Of a stretch of DNA of 64,000 bases, positions 43,064 through 51,238 are shown one piece after another; the stretch's first letter is position 1; each line of letters starts with the position of its first letter. Made by a program: the position numbers and the translations under genes. Source of the stretch: Pelagicoccus sp. SDUM812003 (GTDB lineage: Bacteria; Verrucomicrobiota; Verrucomicrobiia; Opitutales; Opitutaceae); contig NZ_JARXHY010000001.1 of the NCBI RefSeq assembly GCF_031127815.1, positions 124,001 to 188,000 on the forward strand. The letters are read 5' to 3'. The notes beneath the pieces were generated by a model. The model saw nothing but the letters and a program-made list of their open reading frames with translations, searched no databases and was not told where the DNA came from.

Positions 43064-44248
43064 TCAAGCACGTCCTTGAGATGGTTTCACTGGAGAAGAT
43101 CTTCGCGCTTTGACGAAAACATTCCTTCGCCATGGTCCAAGAAAATGGTTCCGCTTTGAGACGTTGCGAACGTACTCTTCGAGTTGGTCGAGCTCCCGTA
43201 CCCAAGAAGCGGATAGAAAGTGGTTCTCCGAGTTAAAATGTATTTTGTTTGGCGATACAGAGCTTAGAAAGTCATAGGTCATGCTCATTTCTTCCCAGAA
43301 ATAGGCGTAGTGCTCCTCCCAAGGTTCCGGGCCTTTCGCGTTGAGGTTTCTGGCCCATTTCGTTTTCGCGTCATCACCGATCATCGAGGTCAACTCGGTG
43401 AGAACTTCCATATCTATCCCGTGCGACCGATAGTTTTCGGAGAAGAGGTTGGGTTGCAGCTTGATGCTGGTGTCTGCCTCTGGATTGCCTTTTCGAAGCT
43501 CGCCTTGTATGTAGGTGAACCATTCGGTACCGCGATCCATATTGAATCGACAAAAATCGTACCAGAGTGGAGTTCCGCGGAGAGCTCGGGGTAGCGGAAA
43601 CGGGTACTCTATAGAATAAAAGTCAGGACTCGTTCAAGAGGAAGGAATTGATCGCTCGGTCGTGATCGACGGGATACAGGTTTTCTCCTCCGTGGAAGAT
43701 AGCGCCCAAATGGTCGTTGTAGACGCGATCATCGGTAAGTGGACGACCTACGGATTTCGAGAAGTAGTCGTAGAGGAAGATCGGCTTTCCGTTGATCAGC
43801 AGCATATCCTCCGCCACCTCGATGTTCTGCCAGTCGACTTTGTTGACCGGTCGTCTGACTATATCGCCGCTTAGGACTTGTTCGAGCGTGGCTATGCCTT
43901 TGTCGAGAATCTCTATTGATTTGCGACGTTCGAAGTTCGGAAGCTCTTTCGCCAGGCGCTTTTTGTTGTTGCGAAACGGTTCGTGGTAGACGCCGAACAG
44001 ATACTCATTGGCTTCTATGTTGGTCTCGTCCCAGTCGGCAATTTAAGAAATTCGCGGGAAAACCAGAGAAGCGTTTCTTCTCGCGTAACGTCGATATTGG
44101 CGTTTCTCGCCTCATCCATAGGTACGACAAGTTCGTCGATTTTTGAGTAGGCTCTTTCGCTGAGCGCCGAGGCATTCAAGCACGGTAGAGCTATGGCAAT
44201 CAGGATGGTGAAGATAACTTGCCTGCGTCGAGAGTGTGTTTGCGACAT
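43064..44248 (-). pseudogene. frameshifted secreted hydrolase pseudogene
   Basis: Three adjacent minus-strand frames read as one protein. It begins with a signal peptide (VIFTILIAIALPCLNASA). It continues to EFLK, then shifts frame at about 44041-44046, where a run of A appears one base short, and resumes as IADWDETNIEANEYLFG. It reads through LLINGKPIFLYDYFSKSVG to INSFLLNES, shifts again at about 43623-43628 and resumes as PDFYSIEYPFPLPRALRGTP and LWYDFCRFNMDRGTEWFTYI, ending degraded after KIHFNSENHFLSASW. The WYDF...NRGTEWF and NSENHF blocks look like a TIM-barrel glycoside hydrolase with a catalytic Glu, but I cannot name the family. Lost C-terminus. Confidence 0.6.
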
Positions 44249-44719
44249 GGGTAGCCAATGTGGGTCCTATGGTTATGGGGGCGCTGAGCTTTACCAATCG
44301 AGACTTGTGATACTACTCGCCATTGAAGAATTGGGCGAGCGAAGCTAAATTTCGTTTCCCACGAAGATAGCGAGGATGGGCGCATTTAACTATGCATTTT
44401 TTGATTTTCGTGCTGCATCTCCTTCGCAACTTTTTATATCTGTCTTTAAGGGGTCTGACATCCGAAAATTAGGTGTGTATTAGGTGGGTTATTTGAAGAA
44501 TCTGTTTCTGAGCTCCGAGCGATCAGTATCGCTCTTGGTTTTAGCTTTTTTGTTGATCCGTGGGGTGATCTCCCAAATTTTTGAATACGAGTCCGTGTGA
44601 GGTAGTGAGTGCGAAAGACGACCCTGTATCTTCGCCAAGCTTCATTGATCGAAGCCAAGGCTAACCTGCGTTATTTCTCATGGTCGCGGATAGCGAGTGA
44701 CTCGAACGAACCCCTCGAG
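44249..44719. other. non-coding region between pseudogene and cytochrome gene
   Basis: 471 bases between divergent units. Apart from promoter space for the cytochrome gene, nothing recognisable was seen. The upstream in-frame extension of the cytochrome frame (from 44609) lacks a signal and is not believed coding. Confidence 0.4.
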
Positions 44720-46834
44720 ATGAAGATCGTAAAATCGCTTCTGTTGTTGTATGCGCTAATGATGCTGGCTTTCTTTGGCTGCGGCCTAAACGAGGAGGAA
44801 TCGATTTCCGCAGGAAAGCGGGACGATTCCGGAATTCCTGACTGGAAGGATGCGGAGACGTGCAGAAGCTGCCATTCTGAGGTCTTTGATGAATGGTCTG
44901 CCAGCCACCATGCTGGGGCTAACCGTCTCGTCGATCCGGTACGCGATGCGGACAAGTTTGGAGTCGGCGAGCTGACGGATGCTGCAGGACGGCGATACGT
45001 CGCAGGCGAGCGAGATGGCGAATTCGTCCTGAGCGAGCGTTACGAGGGGGGAGAGTTCGTCGAGGGCAAGGTGGACGCGATCATTGGGAAGACGCCATTG
45101 GAGCAGCCACTGCTCTCTCTTCCCGACGGCAGGTACCAGGCGCATGCAATGGCTTGGGACACCGAGAGGAAGGAATGGTTTAACGTGTTCGGCGACGAGG
45201 AGAGGCTGCGCGGGGAGTGGGGGCACTGGACGGGCCAGGGGATGACGTGGAACTCGAACTGCGCCTGGTGTCACGTGACTGAATACGAAAAGAACTACGA
45301 TCCGGACACCGACAGCTACGCTAGCGAATGGAGTCGCATGGGTATAAGCTGCATATCCTGCCACAGCGGCATGGAGGAGCATGTGAGATCGGCGGTCGCT
45401 GGCAGCGGTCTGGTCACGGTCGAGCCGGTCTCCGAGACAGCCGTGCTGGAGAACTGTGCAAGCTGCCATTCGCGCCGGGAGGAGCTTACTGACAGTCGGT
45501 TCATCGCGGGCGACGACTACGAGGACCACTTTCGATTGATGCTCTACGATCACCCCACCGCCTATTTCGAGGACGGTAAGGCGGACGAGGAGAACTTCGT
45601 GTACGGCTCGTTCATGCATAGCGGAATGGGGCACGCGGGCGTATCCTGCATGGACTGCCACAACCCGCACTCCGCCGAGTTGACCCTGCCCGCCGAAAAC
45701 AACGCCACGTGTATTCAGTGTCACAGTACGGGGAATATGGGAGCGACGCTGATCGATCTCGCGACGCACAGCAGGCATAGACCGGGGTCCGGAGGCGACT
45801 CGTGCGTTGACTGCCACATGCCGGAACGGACCTACATGGCTCGGGATCCGAGAAGAGACCACGGCTTCACCATCCCGGACCCGTATATGAAGAAGGAATT
45901 TGGCGTTCCCACCGCGTGCACGGACTGCCACGCCGAGGAGTCGACCGAATGGCTCCTGGAGAGGTTCGACAATTGGTATGGGCCGAGCGAACGAATCAAT
46001 GACCTGCGGGCGCGCGGCCACCTGCTAGAAAACGCCTGGGAGGGCGAAATCGAATCCCCCGATGAGATTCTCGATCGACTGGAGGCGGCGGAGAACCCGT
46101 TCTGGCGCGCGAGCTGGCTGCGAATGCTTCGGCCGTTCGCTCAGGAGCAGTCGGTGCGGAACGCCGCCGTGCGATCGCTCGACGCTGAGCATCCTTTGGA
46201 GAGGGATGCCGCGCTTTTCCTGCTTGGCATTCGAGAGGACGCCGTTGGCGAACTGCTAGATGGGCTCGAGGACGAATCGAGGCTTGTGAGGCTTCAGGCG
46301 GCTGAAAACCTGTCCGAAAGAGGAGTGGACCTTGAGGGAAGCGTTGCCGCCGAGCATATGGACTATCTAAAGGCCAACGCAGATCGACCGTCGGGAGCCC
46401 TTCGTCTCGCCCGGGTCGCCGCCAGGGAGGGCGACGCGGATCTGACGCGTAGAATGGTTGAGGTGGCGGTCAGCTTCGATCGGCGCAACCCCGCGCTGCG
46501 CTACGATGCTTCGATTCTCCTCGACCGGGCGGGCCTGCCGGAGGCTGCGATTCGCCACCTTCGCGTGGCGATTGGCTACGCCCCTCGAACCGCTCTATAC
46601 CGTTTTTCAATCGGTCTGCTCGAGGCCGAGCTGGGACGGCTGGAAAAAGCGACGCAAAGCATGGAGGCGGCTGTCGAGCTCGCCCCTGAAAACGATCGCT
46701 GGCACTACAATCTCGCTATAGTGCGAGCGCGCCTGGGCGATCGGGAAGGGGCGAAGGATTCCTTGTCATCCGCCATCGAGCTGGCTCCGGAAAACGCGGA
46801 CTACAGGTCATTTATGCAGAACCTGCTCCGCTAG
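44720..46834 (+). CDS. octahaem c-type cytochrome lipoprotein with HEAT/TPR C-terminus
   Basis: A 704-residue exported lipoprotein: LLLLYALMMLAFFGC ends in a lipobox-like FFGC. Eight CxxCH haem motifs follow in about 400 residues (CRSCH, CAWCH, CISCH, CASCH, CMDCH, CIQCH, CVDCH, CTDCH). The second half has no haem site; about residues 470-560 look HEAT-like (LERDAALFLLGIREDAV, SRLVRLQAAENLSERG) and the last about 120 are TPR (FSIGLLEAELGRLEKATQSM, WHYNLAIVRARLGDREGAKD). Multihaem-TPR proteins of this kind are known in planctomycetes and verrucomicrobia, but their redox partner is unknown. No other electron-transfer gene is adjacent. Confidence 0.88.
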   Translation: MKIVKSLLLLYALMMLAFFGCGLNEEESISAGKRDDSGIPDWKDAETCRSCHSEVFDEWSASHHAGANRLVDPVRDADKFGVGELTDAAGRRYVAGERDGEFVLSERYEGGEFVEGKVDAIIGKTPLEQPLLSLPDGRYQAHAMAWDTERKEWFNVFGDEERLRGEWGHWTGQGMTWNSNCAWCHVTEYEKNYDPDTDSYASEWSRMGISCISCHSGMEEHVRSAVAGSGLVTVEPVSETAVLENCASCHSRREELTDSRFIAGDDYEDHFRLMLYDHPTAYFEDGKADEENFVYGSFMHSGMGHAGVSCMDCHNPHSAELTLPAENNATCIQCHSTGNMGATLIDLATHSRHRPGSGGDSCVDCHMPERTYMARDPRRDHGFTIPDPYMKKEFGVPTACTDCHAEESTEWLLERFDNWYGPSERINDLRARGHLLENAWEGEIESPDEILDRLEAAENPFWRASWLRMLRPFAQEQSVRNAAVRSLDAEHPLERDAALFLLGIREDAVGELLDGLEDESRLVRLQAAENLSERGVDLEGSVAAEHMDYLKANADRPSGALRLARVAAREGDADLTRRMVEVAVSFDRRNPALRYDASILLDRAGLPEAAIRHLRVAIGYAPRTALYRFSIGLLEAELGRLEKATQSMEAAVELAPENDRWHYNLAIVRARLGDREGAKDSLSSAIELAPENADYRSFMQNLLR

Positions 46835-47212
46835 GGTTTACAGAGGGAGAGTTCCAGAGCTCGCTCAAGCGAAGTAGGTCGGCTGGGCAAGGTAGGCCTT
46901 CTTTCGTGGGACGGCAAGCGACGGCAGGCATCGATTGCAATGCCTCGAGCTTCGGCTCGTAGTTGGCGGAGACGGGGGAATTAATAGTGTTGAACGGATT
47001 CTCCTCGCCTGCCTTCGGCAGGCTGATCGAATCCCGATGAAGCGTTTCTTATGAATGGACAGGAGAGTTTTCTGTTCAGGCGGCGCTGCCTTGTATTCGC
47101 CGAGAGCGAATGCAGTTCGGAGACGTATTTCAGGGCAGACGTATTCACCAGTAGGATACTGGGAATCTGCCAATCGAACGCGCTGCCACTAACCCCGATC
47201 GAATAGTTTGAT
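46835..47212. other. intergenic region with hairpins
   Basis: 378 bases with no convincing gene. GCCTGCC-TTC-GGCAGGC at 47007-47023 is a strong hairpin, and CGAGC-TTC-GGCTCG lies about 60 bases before it; neither has a clear T run. They may end the cytochrome transcript. Confidence 0.4.
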
Positions 47213-47611
47213 ATGATTTACAGTGAATTTCTACATGACAAGCGCGAGGCGCTGGAACGAGCTTCGAGTCTGCTTTGTTCGGAGCGGTACGACGCCTGCC
47301 AGCGAACGCTAGAGTCGATGGAGCCTGAGGCCAAGGATTGCGAGGACTACCACGCGACTTGGCTTGCGACGCTCGTCCAGCAATCGCAATGGGCCCAGAC
47401 GGTAGCCTATGCGGAACCTCTTGTCGAGCGTCATGGCGGCTATTGCCGGACGTTTTACTCCGCATTGGTGTCGGGGCTGAAGGCTCGAGGCAAAACCAAC
47501 GAAGCGTTCGCGAGGGTAAAGGAGGCGCGAGCCCATTGGCCCAGTGATCCCTTGTTCGTTGAGTTTGAGAGACTGCTGATACTCGAGGAAGGCGAGAAGG
47601 GCGCGAAATGA
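47213..47611 (+). CDS. small TPR-like protein
   Basis: A 132-residue soluble helical protein without a signal peptide. Alternating small and bulky residues in REALERASSLLCSERYDACQ, WLATLVQQSQWAQTVAYAEPL and ALVSGLKARGKTNEAFARVK suggest three tetratricopeptide-like helical pairs, a protein-binding fold. No enzymatic motif. It overlaps the next gene by ATGA at 47608-47611, so the two are one translational unit. I do not recognise a specific family. Confidence 0.6.
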   Translation: MIYSEFLHDKREALERASSLLCSERYDACQRTLESMEPEAKDCEDYHATWLATLVQQSQWAQTVAYAEPLVERHGGYCRTFYSALVSGLKARGKTNEAFARVKEARAHWPSDPLFVEFERLLILEEGEKGAK

Positions 47612-48150
47612 AGCAGGGGGAATCTAAGCTAAAGAGCATCGAGAGGGCGGTGCACGAATTGTTTTGCGCAAGCGGTTTGAATCCCGCCGAAGCCGTTCAC
47701 GTCTCGCTGGGCGTGGCTCGGGCCTCAGCTCTCAATGTGGATATCCACGGCGTTATCAACCTCTGGACCCACGTATTCAGCCGACTGGTACAATGCAGCT
47801 CGGTTGGCCGACCGGACCTTGGCGGGATGCTAGACAAGTCCGAGCTGTCGGTAGAGGCCGATCTCAGCCTGTATAGAATCGATAAGCTCGATGAGCTTGG
47901 TCGACTGCTCTCGCTGGAAACGAATCAAGGGAGGATGTATCCCAGGTTTCAGGTTTGGCGAGGGAGCCTTTTGCCGGGAGTAACGGACGTGAACTCGATT
48001 CTGGCTAGCGAGGAACTGAGCATGGAGACCAGGGCCCTGTTTTACATGTGGCCGTTGTTCGGTGGAGCAAATGTTTTGGAGGCCCTTCGAGCGGGTCGAG
48101 TCGATGTCGTGGTAGACTTCGCACCATGCTTCCGAGGGTTTTTCATATAG
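47608..48150 (+). CDS. unknown 180-residue protein
   Basis: An intact reading frame coupled to the TPR-like gene upstream. No signal peptide, membrane segment or recognisable motif. The sequence is evenly mixed helix and strand in composition, with hydrophobic stretches near AVHVSLGVARASALNVDIHG and ALFYMWPLFGGANVLEALRAG. Probably works together with the TPR-like partner; no function can be given. Confidence 0.55.
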   Translation: MKQGESKLKSIERAVHELFCASGLNPAEAVHVSLGVARASALNVDIHGVINLWTHVFSRLVQCSSVGRPDLGGMLDKSELSVEADLSLYRIDKLDELGRLLSLETNQGRMYPRFQVWRGSLLPGVTDVNSILASEELSMETRALFYMWPLFGGANVLEALRAGRVDVVVDFAPCFRGFFI

Positions 48151-48180
48151 GCGGAACTTACGACGCTCTAGTCGCTCGCG

Positions 48181-48723
48181 TCATGCCGCCTTGGAGCCTG
48201 GAAAGGTCCGCCGTCCGGCATAAGCCACCGTAACGCCCGCCTTGAACAGTTCGAGCGGCACGTAGCAGTGGACGCTGTGGTAGGTCGTTCCGTCCTGCAT
48301 TCGAGTCTTTTGCGGCGCTTCGGCCCGCCAGAAATGCCAGTAGTCCCAATTAGCTTCGTAACAGCGCTTGAAGGAGTCGAATTCGATCATCACCGCTCGA
48401 CCTGTTGGCTTGTATAGCCAGATGAGGTAGTCGGCATTCCGGTTTTGGTACCCTCGTATCCGCTTTTCGAGCACACTATAGAGTTCGATGGCAAGGTCGT
48501 CCGCTCCCCATAGCCGAGGGTCCTCGTCCCGAATCTTCAAGTCGGCGAAGACGCGTCCGCTTTTGCTAAAGATCTCTAGGTCGGCGCCTGTGCGATCGAT
48601 CGTCTCCGAGGTCTCTCGAGAACAAAGGTAGTCTGGGAATAGCTGGGCGAGGCAGTCGTCTAGCGGAAAATTCTTCGTGTCGGAGAGCGAGCGGGAAAGG
48701 TCTTCTGAAAAGTGATTCGTCAT
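48181..48723 (-). CDS. unknown protein with nuclease-like core
   Basis: A 180-residue soluble protein. GADLEIFSKSGRVFADLKIRD looks like the D-(x)n-(D/E)xK core of the PD-(D/E)XK nuclease fold, followed by helical sequence and aromatic-rich YEANWDYWHFWRAEAPQKTR. No accompanying methylase is adjacent. The chosen ATG at 48723 follows a region without protein-like features. The nuclease reading is tentative. Confidence 0.45.
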   Translation of the reverse strand: MTNHFSEDLSRSLSDTKNFPLDDCLAQLFPDYLCSRETSETIDRTGADLEIFSKSGRVFADLKIRDEDPRLWGADDLAIELYSVLEKRIRGYQNRNADYLIWLYKPTGRAVMIEFDSFKRCYEANWDYWHFWRAEAPQKTRMQDGTTYHSVHCYVPLELFKAGVTVAYAGRRTFPGSKAA

Positions 48724-48810
48724 GCCTCGATAGTGGCCAGATTTCGGTCTCTTTTCAATCATAAAGTAATTAAAAAACGGATACTTGAAGTCTTTATTCC
48801 GGACTGCTGC

Positions 48811-48899
48811 TAGCTGCAGCAGCCCGGTCCCCGAATCACAAAAGACGGCGACTGCCTTCCGCCGCCTTGGACCCTGCATTGCTGCAGGGTCTTTTTATT
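48811..48899 (+). ncRNA. three-hairpin structured leader/terminator, candidate small RNA
   Basis: In order: CTGCTGC/GCAGCAG stem (48814-48832) enclosed by GGAC/GTCC; a GGCG/CGCC stem around 48848-48866; then GACCCTGCA (48870-48878), TTGC, TGCAGGGTC (48883-48891) and TTTTT. The last is a near-ideal terminator, only 34 bases before the CHC2-like gene. Together they could be a small RNA or an attenuating leader. Confidence 0.4.
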
Positions 48900-48932
48900 G
48901 GAGGCCAAATCTACACTAACCCAAAAAACAAA

Positions 48933-49292
48933 ATGAAGAAAATCATCAAAAAGAGCAGTATCGAAGCCTTGAAGCAGGTCGCGAGCCTGACGGACCTGAT
49001 CTCCGACGACGTGCAATTGACGCGCGTGGGCGACTATTACGTCGCTCCGAGCCCGTTTGTCGGAACGCGTCCGATGACGCTTTGCATCAACCCCGATGTC
49101 AATCGCTGGCGCTGCAAGGCCACAGGCAAGCACGGAGACGTGATCGAGTACTTCAAGCTTGCTTACCGTCTTCCGTTCATTGTGGCGGTCGAGGCTCTGG
49201 CAAAGCGCTGTGGTTTCCGTCTGGAGTACGAAGGTCCCACCGGACCGTTCGGCGGCTTTCCCCAAGCGGAACTGCCTCTTGAGGCTGCGTAG
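48933..49292 (+). CDS. stand-alone CHC2-like zinc-finger/primase-type domain protein
   Basis: A 119-residue protein resembling the N-terminal zinc-binding domain of DnaG-type primases: VASLTDLISDDVQLTRVGDYY, then RWRCKATGKHGDVIEYFKLAY and ALAKRCGFRLEYEG. Only two of the usual zinc ligands are visible (in TLCINPD and WRCKATGKHG), so zinc binding may be lost. Similar one-domain proteins occur in mobile elements, but no other mobile-element gene is adjacent. Preceded by the three-hairpin element and followed by an inverted repeat at 49310. Confidence 0.6.
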   Translation: MKKIIKKSSIEALKQVASLTDLISDDVQLTRVGDYYVAPSPFVGTRPMTLCINPDVNRWRCKATGKHGDVIEYFKLAYRLPFIVAVEALAKRCGFRLEYEGPTGPFGGFPQAELPLEAA

Positions 49293-49309
49293 TAGCAAGA
49301 AACGAAAAT

Positions 49310-49336
49310 AGCGGCGTCCATACTCTGGGCGCCGCT
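49310..49336. repeat. hairpin repeat, copy A, after CHC2-like gene
   Basis: AGCGGCG (49310-49316) pairs with CGCCGCT (49330-49336). The 27 bases align with the copy at 50094-50120, which also follows a gene 3' end; both are preceded by AT. Confidence 0.5.
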
Positions 49337-49362
49337 CAATCCTAAATAGCAATGAATTTTAT

Positions 49363-50019
49363 ATGAAGGTGACATTGATTTCCGACACGCACACGATGCA
49401 CGACAGGCTTCCTCCGCTTTCGGGCGACGTGCTCGTCCATGCGGGCGATTTCTACGATTTGGCCGAGTGTAGGGACAAAAAACTAAAGAGGCTCAATGCG
49501 TGGTTCGCGAAGCAGGATTTCCAGGTAAAGCTATTTGTTCCTGGGGACCACGACATTCCCGTTTTTAAAAGCTGGCGTGCTGGAAAGAATTATTTGAGCG
49601 AGGCGACGCTACTCGTGGATTCAGTTTATGAATACGAAGGCGTGCACTTTTATGGTTCGCCATGGGTGCCCAACGCCGATGGCTACGCATTCGCCATGGA
49701 GGACGAGCGAATTGAAGAGACATGGAGCAAAATACCGCTTGAGACGGATGTTCTGATTACGCATGTGCCGCCATTTGGTGCACTCGATGACGGTCCTTTC
49801 GACCGAGGATTAGGCTGCCGTGTTCTGCGGCGAAAAGTTCGCGAGGTGAGGCCGTGTTGTCATGTCTATGGCCACATACATTGGAGTAGCGGCTACCAGA
49901 AGCTTGGTGGAACGCGATTCGTAAACTCCTCTTACGTGAACCAGTTGCGATTCAATGAACCTCGAGTTTTCGAGATTACGCGAAGCTTCGGAGGGCGGTT
50001 GGACGCCAGCCCTATTTAA
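49363..50019 (+). CDS. calcineurin-like metallophosphoesterase
   Basis: A 218-residue single-domain phosphoesterase. Metal-binding motifs in order: LISDTHTMHD, VHAGDF, FVPGDHDIPV, LITHVPPFG and VYGHIHWS. The usual GNHD is GDHD here, changing the Asn that normally sits at the dinuclear metal centre. Related proteins (MPPED/icc types) hydrolyse phosphodiesters, but the substrate is unknown. It lies 70 bases after the CHC2-like gene and is followed by the hairpin repeat at 50094. Confidence 0.83.
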   Translation: MKVTLISDTHTMHDRLPPLSGDVLVHAGDFYDLAECRDKKLKRLNAWFAKQDFQVKLFVPGDHDIPVFKSWRAGKNYLSEATLLVDSVYEYEGVHFYGSPWVPNADGYAFAMEDERIEETWSKIPLETDVLITHVPPFGALDDGPFDRGLGCRVLRRKVREVRPCCHVYGHIHWSSGYQKLGGTRFVNSSYVNQLRFNEPRVFEITRSFGGRLDASPI

Positions 50020-50093
50020 TCGTGAGGAGAGGTGGTGCTCTTTACGAGAGGAACTGCCAGTAGAAACGGTGTAGAAGCTCAGATTCAAAAGAT

Positions 50094-50120
50094 AGCGGCG
50101 TTCGCAATACGGACGTCGCT
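50094..50120. repeat. hairpin repeat, copy B, after metallophosphoesterase gene
   Basis: AGCGGCG (50094-50100) pairs with CGTCGCT (50114-50120) with one G-T pair. Aligns with copy A at 49310-49336 in length, arms and position after a stop codon. Confidence 0.5.
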
Positions 50121-50310
50121 AATTCACGCGATAACGGTTGTTGGTTGTGAGTGCGCGGTCTTCACTTTTTCGCGTTGGGATCTGAGGCTCGAGCTCATTG
50201 TGAGTGCTTAGTTTGAGCGGGGTTGTGATACGCTCTCAGAACCGTGGCGTAGCCCCTTAAATTCTCAAAAACCGAACGGCTCTGCATTTTGTAATTTCGC
50301 GACTGGATAA

Positions 50311-50343
50311 TGGCAAGTAAGCCAATTTCCCCCATCCGATTTA
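50311..50343 (+). repeat. 33-bp direct repeat, left copy
   Basis: TGGCAAGTAAGCCAATT followed by six pyrimidines, then ATCCGATTTA. It matches 55940-55972 at 31 of 33 positions in the same orientation, bracketing a 5.6-kb block with the metallopeptidase, hsdR and toxin-like genes. It includes a small GGC-AAGTAA-GCC stem. Confidence 0.65.
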
Positions 50344-50521
50344 CGTGAAATGCAATGTTACCCGGTCGCGAGTCGGTTTCGGGTTTTCGCGGGGCGGGGG
50401 ATAGCGCTTTTGAGCCGAGCGCTTCGAATCTAATCAAAGCGATACGTGTTCGATCTTCGGGCTGTTTCCCTAGCTCTTACTTTCGATGTGGTGGGATGCA
50501 GCGTCAAGTACCGCTCATCAT

Positions 50522-51238
50522 TCAATAACTCCACTCCCGGTGGCTTACGGGGATTCGGTTCAAAACCTTACGGTGTTCCTTCCACTGGGGAACGTAGAGG
50601 TTCATCATCGATTTGAAGCGGTCGTTGTGGGTCGGCTCGATCAAGTGGACGATCTCGTGTGCAACGATGTACTCGAGGCATTCCTTCGGCTTCTTGGCGA
50701 GCTCGAGGTTTACGATGATCTTTCTGTTCTGCGGAATGCAGGAACCCCACTTGGTTTTCATTTTGCGAACCTGCCAATCGGATACCGTGGCACCGATCAC
50801 CTTTTCCCACCTGACGATGATCGATGGCAACGCGTCGGCCAGTTGCTTTCGGTACCAATCTTCTATGACCTGCTGACGCTTTCTCTCGCTCGCCCCCGGC
50901 CGTATCGTCAGCGCAATTTTGCGGTGCTTGAGTTCGACCTTCGGCTTCGCCTTTTTTTCAGCAAGCGACAGCAAGTAGCGCTTCCCCCAGAGGTAGTGGC
51001 TCTCGCGTTCGAGAAACTCTCGTTTCGGCTCTCGTTTTTGGGCGATCTGTTTGCGCTGCTGCTTCCGGATCCAAGGGAGCTTGTTGGCCGCAAACGCCCG
51101 GATCGTCTCCAGATTCATCTCTTCCGGAGCCGCGATGCGCACACGCCCCGTTGGCGGGTAGACGGAGAGATGGACGTTCTTGATTCGTTTGCGAACCAAG
51201 TCCACCGAAAGGTCATTCAACTTCAACTGCTCGACCAT
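50522..51238 (-). CDS. YgjP/DUF45-type zinc metallopeptidase linked to type I R-M
   Basis: A 238-residue protein with the SprT/YgjP-like zincin core: KTKWGSCIPQNRKIIVNLEL, then YIVAHEIVHLIEPTHNDRF, where HEIVH supplies two zinc ligands and the later His a third. An N-terminal beta-rich part (KNVHLSVYPPTGRVRIAAP) is usual for DUF45. Such genes often accompany type I restriction subunits, with unproved function. Its ATG shares one base with the hsdR stop (TGATG), so it is translated together with hsdR. Confidence 0.85.
   Translation of the reverse strand: MVEQLKLNDLSVDLVRKRIKNVHLSVYPPTGRVRIAAPEEMNLETIRAFAANKLPWIRKQQRKQIAQKREPKREFLERESHYLWGKRYLLSLAEKKAKPKVELKHRKIALTIRPGASERKRQQVIEDWYRKQLADALPSIIVRWEKVIGATVSDWQVRKMKTKWGSCIPQNRKIIVNLELAKKPKECLEYIVAHEIVHLIEPTHNDRFKSMMNLYVPQWKEHRKVLNRIPVSHREWSY

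Larger units (their letters stand above)
50020..50521. other. intergenic region with two repeats
   Basis: Holds the hairpin repeat at 50094 and the direct repeat at 50311. A minus-strand frame of 80 codons (50195-50437) overlaps the repeat and has no gene-like features. Confidence 0.45.
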
